A stretch of 64,000 nucleotides of DNA from Accumulibacter sp. (GTDB lineage Bacteria; Pseudomonadota; Gammaproteobacteria; Burkholderiales; Rhodocyclaceae), in assembly GCF_029255125.1 (NCBI RefSeq), contig NZ_JAPUVR010000085.1, positions 1-64,000 of the forward strand, written 5' to 3'. Within the stretch, counting starts at the first letter, position 1. The number at the start of each line of letters is the position of its first letter. Below are positions 39,750-48,077 of this stretch, piece after piece. The notes beneath the pieces are model-generated. The model searched no databases and was not told the origin of the DNA. It was given only the letters and a program-made list of their open reading frames with translations. A program made the translations under genes and the position numbers.

Positions 39750-40133
39750 ATGCAGAGAACGATGCTGAAGTCCAAGCTGCACCGCGTAACCGCGACGCAC
39801 GCCGAGCTTCACTACGAAGGTTCATGCGCTATCGACGAAGACCTGCTTGATGCCTCGAATATCCGCGAGTACGAGCAGATCGACGTTTGGAACGTCAGCA
39901 ATGGCGAACGCTTCACCACCTATGCGATTCGCGCCGAACGCGGATCGGGAGTCATCTCGGTTAACGGATCCGCCGCCCGACGCGCGGCGCCGGGTGACTT
40001 GCTGATCATTGCCAGCTTTGCCGTCTATAGTGAGCTTGAACTGAGCCGCTATGCGCCGCAACTGATCTACGTCGATACGCAGAACAGAATCGTGCGGACT
40101 GCCGGACACATTCCGGCGCAGGCAGCCGCCTGA
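39750..40133 (+). CDS. panD: Aspartate 1-decarboxylase
   Basis: A 127-residue proenzyme that makes beta-alanine. The self-cleavage site Gly24-Ser25 lies in YEGSCAID, with the pyruvoyl group to form on Ser25. Conserved [16 protein letters not shown] and [19 protein letters not shown] follow. It closes the panBCD group and is followed by a strong terminator shared with the convergent accessory unit. Confidence 0.95.
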   Translation: MQRTMLKSKLHRVTATHAELHYEGSCAIDEDLLDASNIREYEQIDVWNVSNGERFTTYAIRAERGSGVISVNGSAARRAAPGDLLIIASFAVYSELELSRYAPQLIYVDTQNRIVRTAGHIPAQAAA

Positions 40134-40194
40134 GAAGGACCGCCGAGAAGGCAAGCCACACCGACGAGGAAAGCCGCGACACGCGCGTCCACGT

Positions 40195-40743
40195 TCAGTT
40201 GACAGCTTGAAGACCTGACGGCTCCCAAGCCCGAAAAAAGACCCCGGAGGGAAACCTGCGGGGTCTTTCACTTTCTGCGGCTCGCAGCTTCAAACTCCGG
40301 TCGGCACCTCTCTCCCAGCAAATCCCCAGCGGGGCAAACCCCCTGGATTCCAGAAAGGACCTGAACCCACCGCAGCCGCCCCAAGACGAGGCGTCCGTGC
40401 CCTCGGCCTGCGGCGTTTCGGGTGGCGGGGCTGGCTTCGCCTCGGGCTCGTCGTCGAATCCGAGGGCGTTCCTGACGAAGTCGTCCTGGCGGTCCACGAC
40501 CTCGAAGCCGGCCAGGTTGAAGGAGGGGCGGAAACACCGATTCGCCTGGGGGTTGAGGTAGCAGCGACGCACCAGCACGCGCTGCCGTGCCTCCTTCGAC
40601 GAATACTCCGGGAGGCCGAGCGGGCCGATCAATCACTCCATCCATTGCGCGGGACGGTGGGCGAAACGGTCAGCGTAGGCGTGGTCGAGTTGCCTGAGAC
40701 CGGCATAGACGTTGTCGAACTCGACGAACAGCGCGCTTTTCAT
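40195..40743 (-). pseudogene. NYN-domain (PIN-like nuclease fold) gene, interrupted
   Basis: It starts 4 bp after the McrC-like gene stop, so it was the third gene of that operon. The first 36 codons read MKSALFVEFDNVYAGLRQL, the typical start of NYN proteins with the first catalytic Asp, and end QWME before an in-frame TGA at 40635-40633. Reading on in the same frame gives LIGPLGLPEYS, RRCYLNPQ and FNLAGFEVVD, which I recognise from the family; TGA falls where homologues have Trp. The frame then jumps to RQDDFVRNALGFDD, a block that in full-length relatives follows a GKTSTD-type Asp segment absent here, so a central deletion is likely. The in-frame end at 40195 runs through the terminator, so the true end is uncertain. 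Confidence 0.72.
40237..40268. terminator. Bidirectional terminator between panD and the mcrBC-NYN unit
   Basis: AAAGACCCC pairs with GGGGTCTTT around a GAAA-type inner loop. A short T-run follows in the plus direction and six Ts in the minus direction (GGGGTCTTTTTT), so it can end panD from one side and the accessory operon from the other. Confidence 0.75.
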
Positions 40744-40747
40744 TGAT

Positions 40748-42049
40748 TCATCCACAGGCCGCCAGCCGGCCGTTCAAGCTTGATCGGGAGGTGAGCCGGA
40801 CAATTCCCCGCAGTTTGGCCGCGGCGGCATCGACACCGGCAGGGAGCGCGGCGAAAGCCACGGCCGTTCCGTCCGCCAGCACCCACGGGCTTCCCGCTTC
40901 CGCCGGGGGCGTCCCCGGCGCTGCAGGATCCTCCGGGTAGAGCAGGATGCCGGCGGCGCCCCAGCGGCCGAGGTAGGCGGCCATTTGGTAGAGATCCTCC
41001 CTTTGCGGCACGGCGACCCGGACAGCGGGTTGGAGTGTCTTGTATTTTGCGTCGGCCACCAGCAGCACCCGCTCGCCCTCTCGGATCACGGCGTCGGGCT
41101 TCATCGTTCCGAGCCCATGCCCGGAGGCGTTGCGCAGAAGCGGGCGGGACTCTCCCGCCTCCCTCGCCCCGTGCAGAACGTCGGCGTCCGGCCAGGCCCG
41201 CCGGATGGCGCCAAGGACGTACAGTTCCGAAAGTTCTGCCACGTCGAGCAGAACCCCCTTGCATTCGCCGTCGTCCGACGAACGCGGCGAGAGGCCCCGC
41301 CGGGCCGCGATTCTGGCGGAGAGTTCGGCCAGCGGCCTGAATCCGGCCGTGATGGGCGTCAGCCGCACGCGGTCTATCTCCTCCCGCGTCGGAACCCGCG
41401 GACGTACCCCCACGGCGGCCACCATGTGCGGGACGATTTCCCCCAGCCGATCCGGCAGCCAACCGCCGTGGCCAACCGCTTGCGAGAGCTCCGCCCACGC
41501 CGCCACGATGGCGGCCGTAACGGCGTGGTCGAGGGACTTTTCCCGCCTGACCGAGGCCACACCCGGCACCTGGAACGCCCTGAGCCTGACGGTCGCAGGA
41601 ACGTCGATCCGTCCGCGTACGGTCAGCCCGCCCTCCCTCACGTCGGCGCGAAGCGCGGGAGCGCCGTGCCGCGCCGCTGCGACGAAGGCGCGCGAGCAGA
41701 CCGCTGCAAGGAGGCGGGCGACAAAGGAGTCGTCGCCGCCAAGACGGCCTGGCGTGTCCACGAGAGCCAGGTTGAAGGCCCCGGCGATCCACACACGCAG
41801 GGTCTCCTCGCCAAACCTGGGGAGGATGTCCAGCCGCCGCCCCTCGAAGGTGAGGCTGCCGACGTACCTGCCTGCCCACCAAGAGCCGAACTCGTCGCAC
41901 CTGACGACCGGCTCGTCCTCTCGGCCTTGCTCAAGCCGGAGAACCAAATCCCCTCCCCGGGAGGCCAAGGCGAGCCGCGACAGCCATGCCGCGTCGGCCG
42001 CCGACGGAGCCGGAGCGAACGGCGAGCAGTCCCTGACCGAGAGCGTCAA
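40748..42049 (-). CDS. mcrC: McrC-like endonuclease subunit
   Basis: A 433-residue McrC-family protein. The N-terminal half includes LDILPRFGEETLRVW, and the C-terminal half has a PD-(D/E)xK nuclease core: MKPDAVIREG, then VADAKYK, with REDLYQMAAYLGRW after it. The Asp, Asp and Lys of that core are intact. The start is TTG overlapping the end of mcrB (ATTGA), suggesting translational coupling. In type IV restriction systems McrC partners the McrB GTPase to cut modified DNA. Activity here depends on whether mcrB is read in frame. Confidence 0.85.
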   Translation of the reverse strand: MTLSVRDCSPFAPAPSAADAAWLSRLALASRGGDLVLRLEQGREDEPVVRCDEFGSWWAGRYVGSLTFEGRRLDILPRFGEETLRVWIAGAFNLALVDTPGRLGGDDSFVARLLAAVCSRAFVAAARHGAPALRADVREGGLTVRGRIDVPATVRLRAFQVPGVASVRREKSLDHAVTAAIVAAWAELSQAVGHGGWLPDRLGEIVPHMVAAVGVRPRVPTREEIDRVRLTPITAGFRPLAELSARIAARRGLSPRSSDDGECKGVLLDVAELSELYVLGAIRRAWPDADVLHGAREAGESRPLLRNASGHGLGTMKPDAVIREGERVLLVADAKYKTLQPAVRVAVPQREDLYQMAAYLGRWGAAGILLYPEDPAAPGTPPAEAGSPWVLADGTAVAFAALPAGVDAAAAKLRGIVRLTSRSSLNGRLAACG

Positions 42050-43822
42050 TCGCTCACCACCGGCGGGCGAAGGAAAACGGCCTGAAGCTTGGCGAGTTCC
42101 GATTTCCGGCTGCGGGCGTCCAGTCCCGCCAGGTATTCCTCAAGGAGGGGTCTGAGGGAAAGTTCCCAGGTCTGCTCCACCGGGCGTTTAGCGCGGTCGT
42201 TCGCCCAAAGGAAGGTCCGCGGAGCGGGACCCATGTCCTCGCGCAGGAAGGAGACGGCGTCGAGCAGGTAGGCGTGCCCGATCTCGTATTGAGACCCCAG
42301 AAGAGGACTGTCCGCGATCTCTCGGTTGAGTGCCTCTGCGGCCATCGCCAGGCGCTCGAAGTCGGACGCCACGCGCTCCCACGCGATCCGTCCTCCCGCC
42401 CGCTCCCAGCGCGCCTTCGAGGCGGACACGAGGGCTACGCGATCGCATGAGCAACGCACCCAAAGGAAGCGGCGGCGGAGGGCGAAGTCCATCTGCTCCA
42501 CGGACTGATCGATGAGGTTCATCGTGCCGATGACGTAGAGATTCTCGGGAATGCCGAGGGTCGTCGTCCGCCCGTCGGCACCGGCCCCGGGCAGTTCGAT
42601 GTTCTGCCCGCGGTCCTCCAGCAGCGAGAACGCTTCACCAAGCGTGCGGCTCAGGTCGGCGCGGTTCATCTCGTCGAGGATGAGGACATGGGGTATCGAC
42701 GGGTCGTCCCTCCCCATCTCCGCGACGAGCCTGGGAAGATAGCCGGGGCGGTATTCCGTCCCGCCTCTCCCGTCGATATGCAGCCCGCGGATGAAATCCT
42801 CGTAGCCGTAGGCGGGATGCAACTGCAGACGGTGGGTCCTGCGTTGGATACCGTCGGCGACCTCTGCCTGCCGTCCGAAGTAGTCGTGGGGCTCCATTGC
42901 GGCGAGCAGCGCGGGGCGAATCAGCCGTTCAGCGATGCTCTTGGCGCGATAGGTCTTCCCGGTTCCCGGCGGACCGTACAGGACGATCTGCCGCTTGTGC
43001 CGGAGGGCGTCCAGCGGAATGCCGGCGTCGCCAGCGTCGCCCTGGTCGTTCCAGACATCCACCAGCGGGGGCCAGTAGAAGTCGAAGTTCTTGCGCCCGA
43101 GAAGCTGCTCCAGTACCTGCCTGACGGCGAGCAGGCAGCGGTCGACGTCGTCCGGGGCGTTGCCTCCGAGCAGGGACGAGAACGCTGCGGCAACGCGACG
43201 CTTGTGCTCCCTGCTGGCGATGCGCTCGAAGGATTCGGGGTGCGTCAGGTGAACAAGCATGTGCCGAAGCTGCCTTGTCTCGGCCCCCTCGACCGCGTCC
43301 ACGGCGGCCATGAACGCCCACGGGTCGGCCAGTGCCGAGACCCTGCTTGCGAGGGGCCGCTGTTTCCACTCGAGGGCGAACTCGATCAGGAAAGCAATCT
43401 CCAAGAACCGGCGGGCGTTGTAGCCCTGACCGCCACTGCCGATTCCCCGCAGAAAGGCAGGCTCGAGCACGTTTCCTTCGGGAAGCGTAGCCCCCCCAGG
43501 CGAGAATCTCGGCGACGAGGGCGCTCTTCCGGTCGCGGCCAACGTTAGAGGGGAAAAGGAAATGGACAGCGACCACCTCGGCGGCGAGGCGCGCGACGGA
43601 GGGCTCCCCCGCCTTGGCGATCTGGTCCCTGAACTTGTCCGTGAACGACCTGTCGCCCTCGTCCGGATCCTTCACAAACGCGTCGTGCAGGCGCCTCAGA
43701 TTCTCCGGCGTCCAAAGAGGCCCGTCGCCGAGCAGAGATCCGTCCGCGATGAGGCAGCGCTCACAAAAGAGTTTCGCGGCGGCGTAAATGGGCGCCGTGT
43801 CGTATTCGGAGTAGATGGCCAT
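42046..43822 (-). pseudogene. mcrB: McrB-like AAA+ ATPase/GTPase, frameshifted
   Basis: Two frames together encode about 591 residues. The first begins MAIYSEYDTAPIYAAA at 43822 and runs to LAWGG; the second continues ATLPEGNVLEPAF to the end. They join at seven consecutive C on the plus strand (43491-43497); six would restore the frame. The intact second part has Walker A GPPGTGKTYRAKS, Walker B HVLILDEMNRADLS and sensor 1 VIGTMNLIDQS, as in McrB. The N-terminal segment should read target DNA but does not match a domain I know. The shift may be a sequencing error, phase variation or real decay. A shorter start at 43542 would lose the N-terminus. Confidence 0.8.
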
Positions 43823-43956
43823 GGCGAAGTCGTTTCGTCAGTCCGAGCTCTGATGGATCTCGGTTGTATGGAGGCGCGAGCGCGAGTTGATCGGGTGGCG
43901 TACCTCTGATGAAATCGGGTTGTCGATACGCGAAGTCACCCCAGCGGAGAAACACC

Positions 43957-44661
43957 ATGCCAGAGGACACGAGCAAGACGAGCAGCAATGCAAACAAAGG
44001 GGATCTGACGCTGGATGAGTTGATTCGGCGGGACGCGCGCAAACGTGATCGCGATTGCCAAAATGAAGCGGAAATGCGCTTGGGCATGGACTGCAAGGTG
44101 ACCGTGGATATTGGCGACGACTCGCGCGGCGACAAGACGCGGGGCGACAGCCGCAGCCGACGACGACATGGGATGCGAGGAGAAACACACTCCATTGGGT
44201 GTCATCAATGAAGACAGTGCGTTCCTCCATCTGCCCTTTGCAAGCTCGACGAAGACCAGCGATTTGATCGTCGACAGTCTCGGCGCGTGGTGGGAGCGTC
44301 CAGCCTCCGAAGCGCGTGCTCGCGCCACGCACCTCCAGTGCCAGGCCGATGACGGAGCGGAGAGCCATGCCCGACGCACGCAATTCCTCAAACGCTTGGT
44401 CGAGTTCGCCGACCACATCGACAAGTTCATCCGCCTCCTCGACCGTCCGCCGTGCTACAGCAAATGGAATCCGGTGGATCTCAGTGGGCCAGGCGCATGA
44501 CCTGAAAAAACGTTCATCCCGTCGTCGAAGCGAACCGCATCGTCTACGAAAAATGAATCATCGCAGCCAAGGACGCCATGCACGCTGTCGAGTCCCGCCT
44601 GCAAAGAAACCCGCTCCTGGCTAAGTGGGACATCCTGATTCGACCGGCCTGCCCGGGATGA
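43957..44661 (+). pseudogene. Broken ISAzo13-like transposase remnant
   Basis: Three out-of-frame pieces align to one transposase. The first reads RLGMDCKVTVDIGDDSRGDKT; the second, in another frame, reads HDMGCEEKHTPLGVINED-like text (DDMGCEEKHTPLGVI) through TSDLIVDSLGAWW, RTQFLKRLVEFAD and PPCYSKWNP; the third, after internal stops, reads KNVHPVVEANRIVYEK and ESRLQRNPLLAKWDILIRP. This order and these blocks match the ISAzo13 family as I recall it. The N-terminal half is missing and no terminal repeats were found. It sits beside the start of the mcrB operon. Confidence 0.65.
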
Positions 44662-44680
44662 CGACTCGCAAGAAATCGCC

Positions 44681-46066
44681 TTAGCTGCCCCCCTCGACGA
44701 CCTTCGGCTTGCGCGGCCGCCGGCTGCGCGCCGGCGCTTTGCGCACGGGCTCGGCACGCTCGGCCGCGCCGACCTCCGCCGAGCCAGCCGCCTGTTCGCC
44801 CGGCGGTGCTTCACCCACTACGTCGGCAGACCCTTCGCCGGCCGCTCCGCCGACCGCCTCTGCAGCGGCGTATGCAGCATCAACGGGGGCCATGCTGGTC
44901 ATCGGCGCTGGCCCCGGTTCGGGCGCGGCGGCTTCGCTCGGCCGCGGCTGTTCGTACGCGCTCGTCTCGTCGGCAGAAGCAGCAACCGGCGGCTTCTCAT
45001 CGGCTGGCGTTGCGCCCTTGCTCGCGCGCCCGCCACGCGCGCGCTTGACGCCCTTGTCGGCAGTCTTGCGCGCGCTGCGCGCCTTGCCTTCTCCCTCGCT
45101 CGCCGCACTTGACTCGCTACGCTCGGCAAGTCCGCCGGCGGCATCCGGCGGCTCTTCGCTGGTCGATATGTCAGCGGACGGCACGCCCACTGCCGGCAGC
45201 GCTTCGCCAGCCGGCTCGCCGGTCGGCGCCTCCGCCACTACGGTCACTGTATTGTTGCGGATCACGTAGGTTCCGGACTTTTCGTCACGGCCAATTTCCA
45301 GCAACCCGCGCGCCTGCGCTTCCTCGAGCAGATTGCCGAAGGCACGAAATCCGTAGTACGACTCGCTGAAATCGGGCTTGCGTCGTTTGACCGCTTCCTT
45401 GAGCATCGAGGCCCAGATCTTGCTGCTGTCGCCGCGTTCGGCAACCAGTGCGTCAAGCGTCGCCACCGCCAGCTCGATCGCCTTGCTTCGGCGTGCTTCG
45501 AGTTCGGCCTTACGTTGCGCATCCTCTTCCGGGCTGCGCTTGACGACAGGTTGCGCTTCCTTGGAGTCGCGCCGGGCTGCACGCTGGCTTTCGCGAACCA
45601 GGTCGTCGTAGAAGATGAACTCATCGCAGTTTCCGATCAGCAGGTCGGAAGTCGATTGCTTGACGCCGACGCCGATGACGTACTTGGCATTCTCGCGCAG
45701 CTTGGAAACCAGCGGCGAGAAGTCCGAATCGCCGCTGATGATGACGAAGGTGTCGACGTGCGCCTTGGTGTAGCACAGGTCAAGCGCGTCGACCACGAGC
45801 CGGATGTCGGCCGAGTTCTTGCCCGACTGGCGCAGATGCGGGATTTCGATCAGCTCGAAACTCGCCTCGTGCATCGTTGACTTGAAGCCCTTGTACCGCT
45901 CCCAATCACAATACGCCTTCTTGACGACGATACTGCCTTTGAGCAGCAGCCGCTCGAGGACGGGCTTGATGTCGAACTTGTCGTACTTGGCGTCGCGTAC
46001 GCCAAGCGCCACGTTCTCGAAATCGCAGTAAAGCGCCATGATGGCAGTTTCGGGCGCGACGGCCAT
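44681..46066 (-). CDS. NYN (LabA/DUF88) protein with OST-HTH domain
   Basis: A 461-residue protein. Residues 10-160 are a NYN/PIN-like nuclease fold with the acidic set Asp15 (DFENV), Asp87 and Asp93 (SADIRLVVDALD) and Asp113/Asp115 (SGDSDFSPL). An OST-HTH/LOTUS domain follows at about 197-270 (KIWASMLKEAVKRRKPDF, YGFRAFGNLL). The remaining 190 residues are Ala/Pro/Glu-rich with basic blocks, probably disordered. Such proteins are predicted RNA-binding or RNA-cutting factors. GGAGAGAAGAGATC precedes the ATG. It is the last gene of the caspase-uup-NYN run on this strand. Confidence 0.88.
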   Translation of the reverse strand: MAVAPETAIMALYCDFENVALGVRDAKYDKFDIKPVLERLLLKGSIVVKKAYCDWERYKGFKSTMHEASFELIEIPHLRQSGKNSADIRLVVDALDLCYTKAHVDTFVIISGDSDFSPLVSKLRENAKYVIGVGVKQSTSDLLIGNCDEFIFYDDLVRESQRAARRDSKEAQPVVKRSPEEDAQRKAELEARRSKAIELAVATLDALVAERGDSSKIWASMLKEAVKRRKPDFSESYYGFRAFGNLLEEAQARGLLEIGRDEKSGTYVIRNNTVTVVAEAPTGEPAGEALPAVGVPSADISTSEEPPDAAGGLAERSESSAASEGEGKARSARKTADKGVKRARGGRASKGATPADEKPPVAASADETSAYEQPRPSEAAAPEPGPAPMTSMAPVDAAYAAAEAVGGAAGEGSADVVGEAPPGEQAAGSAEVGAAERAEPVRKAPARSRRPRKPKVVEGGS

Positions 46067-46102
46067 GATCTCTTCTCTCCATTTGTGTTTGTGTCCTCCG
46101 GG

Positions 46103-48022
46103 CTAGGCTTCGAGCGCTTCCCAGCGTTCGAGCAAAGCCAGCAGTTGGTCATCGATTTCGTTCAGGCGATCCGACAGGCGCTGCACTTCGGACCCCTGCG
46201 AGCGGTAAAACAACGGGTCGGCAAGTTTTTCGCCGATCGCTCGCTGCTCGGCTTCAAGCGCCGCTATCTTGCCCGGCAACTCGGCAAGTTCGCGCGCTTC
46301 CTTCCACGACAGCCTGCCGGCCGGCACCGCTTTCTGCCGGCTCGCCGCAGCAGCAGCCGCACTTGGCGCGGCGTCGCGCCTGCCGACCGCCGAGGCAGTC
46401 TGGGCTTCCTGGCGACGTAGCTCGGTCTGGTGATCGGCCCACTCCTGATAGCCGCCAGCGTACTCACGCCACCTGCCGTCGCCTTGTGGCGCAATGGTTT
46501 GCGTCACCACATCGTCGAGAAAGGCGCGATCATGGCTGACCAGGAACAGCGTTCCGCTGTAATCCTGCAGGAGTTCCTCCAACAACTCCAGCGTGTCGAT
46601 GTCCAGGTCGTTGGTCGGTTCGTCGAGCACGAGGACGTTTGCCGGCCGGGCAAACAAGCGGGCGAGCAGCAGACGATTGCGTTCGCCGCCGGAGAGCGAG
46701 CTGACCGGCGCGCGCGCCCGCTGCGGCGGGAAGAGGAAGTCGCCCAGGTAACTGATGACATGCTTCTTCCGGCCGCCAATGTCGACGTAGTCGCCACCGG
46801 GCGAAATGACCTCGACCAAGGCCGCATTCTCGTCAAGGGCAGCGCGAAACTGGTCAAAGTAGGCGACCTGGACCTTCGTGCCGAGGTGCACGACTCCCTG
46901 ATCGGGCGGCAGTTCGCCAAGAATCAGGCGCAAGAGCGTCGTCTTGCCGGCGCCATTGGGACCGATGATGCCAACCTTGTCGCCGCGCTGCAGGCGGCAC
47001 GAGAAGTCGCGCACGATCACCCTGTCGCCGAACGACTTGCTGACGCCATCGAGCGCCGCTACCAACTTCCCACTGCGCTCGCCGGCGTCGAGCGCCAGGT
47101 CGACCTTGCCCTGACGCTCGCGGCGCGCGGCGCGCTCGCGCCGCAAGCGCTCGAGGCGCAGGACGCGTCCCTCGTTGCGCGTTCGGCGCGCCTTGATTCC
47201 CTGCCTGATCCAGACCTCCTCCTGGGCAAGGAACTTGTCGAAACGAGCATTGCTCAGTGCTTCATCGTGCAGCATCGCGTGCTTGCGTGCCTGATACTCG
47301 GTAAAGCTGCCGGGGAAGGAGACCAGGGCGCCGCGATCGAGTTCGACGATTCGCGTCGCCAGCCGCTCGAGGAAACGTCGGTCGTGGGTAATGAACAGGA
47401 GCGTCACGCCGGAAGCCAGCAGCATGTCCTCCAGCCACTCGATGGCAGCAAAATCGAGATGATTGGTCGGTTCGTCGAGGAGCAGCACCTCCGGCGAAAT
47501 GGCCAGCGCCTGGGCCAGCGCCAAGCGCTTCTTCTGCCCTCCCGACAAGGTTCCGACGAGTGCCTCGGGGTCCAAGGACAAGCGCTGAATGGCCTTCTCA
47601 GCCTGCGCTTCGAACGACCACGCGTGGCGCGCTTCGAGCGCACTCTGCAAGGCCTGCATGCGGTCAAGCAGAGCCGCCTGATCGCTCCCCGCCTCACCCA
47701 GTGCGTGCGACACCGCATGGTATTCGCCGAGCAGCGCCGACAGTTCGCCCATGCCGGCGACAACTGCCTCGAAGACGGTCAGGTGGGCTTCGAACGGCGG
47801 CTCCTGCGGTACGTAGCCCAGGCGCAAACCCGGTTGCCGCCAGACCTCGCCCTCATCCAGACCACCGTTGCCGGCCAAGGCAGCGAGCAGCGACGACTTG
47901 CCGGTTCCATTGCGCCCGATCAAGGCGACCCGCTCGCCGGCGTCAAGCTGGAACTCAGCGTGATCGAGCAGAGGAATGTCGCCGAAAGCGAGCGAGGCAT
48001 TGGACAGGATGAGATGCGGCAT
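46103..48022 (-). CDS. uup: ABC-F ATPase Uup
   Basis: A 639-residue ABC-F protein with two nucleotide-binding domains: Walker A GRNGTGKSS at 36-44 and GPNGAGKTT in the second, signatures LSGGQKKRLALAQAL and LSGGERNRLLLARL, Walker B LLLDEPTNHLD and LVLDEPTNDLD. A charged linker and a C-terminal coiled coil (LPGKIAALEAEQRAI) mark it as Uup rather than EttA. It acts on ribosomes or DNA-related processes in the cytosol. The ATG at 48022 begins at the conserved MPHLILSNASL. Confidence 0.92.
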   Translation of the reverse strand: MPHLILSNASLAFGDIPLLDHAEFQLDAGERVALIGRNGTGKSSLLAALAGNGGLDEGEVWRQPGLRLGYVPQEPPFEAHLTVFEAVVAGMGELSALLGEYHAVSHALGEAGSDQAALLDRMQALQSALEARHAWSFEAQAEKAIQRLSLDPEALVGTLSGGQKKRLALAQALAISPEVLLLDEPTNHLDFAAIEWLEDMLLASGVTLLFITHDRRFLERLATRIVELDRGALVSFPGSFTEYQARKHAMLHDEALSNARFDKFLAQEEVWIRQGIKARRTRNEGRVLRLERLRRERAARRERQGKVDLALDAGERSGKLVAALDGVSKSFGDRVIVRDFSCRLQRGDKVGIIGPNGAGKTTLLRLILGELPPDQGVVHLGTKVQVAYFDQFRAALDENAALVEVISPGGDYVDIGGRKKHVISYLGDFLFPPQRARAPVSSLSGGERNRLLLARLFARPANVLVLDEPTNDLDIDTLELLEELLQDYSGTLFLVSHDRAFLDDVVTQTIAPQGDGRWREYAGGYQEWADHQTELRRQEAQTASAVGRRDAAPSAAAAAASRQKAVPAGRLSWKEARELAELPGKIAALEAEQRAIGEKLADPLFYRSQGSEVQRLSDRLNEIDDQLLALLERWEALEA

Positions 48023-48077
48023 GGCTTTGTCTTCTTCAGAGGGAGTGCCTGCGCCTGGCTGCGGCGCGCCCGAACGG

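Noticed and set aside
40633..40635. TGA as a selenocysteine codon in the NYN gene, given selD in the window
   Set aside because: The position is expected to be Trp, no SECIS-like structure was seen just downstream, and the gene has another lesion.
43838..44430. Minus-strand frames of 164-192 residues upstream of mcrB
   Set aside because: They are antisense to the transposase remnant, which gives recognisable sequence in plus-strand frames.
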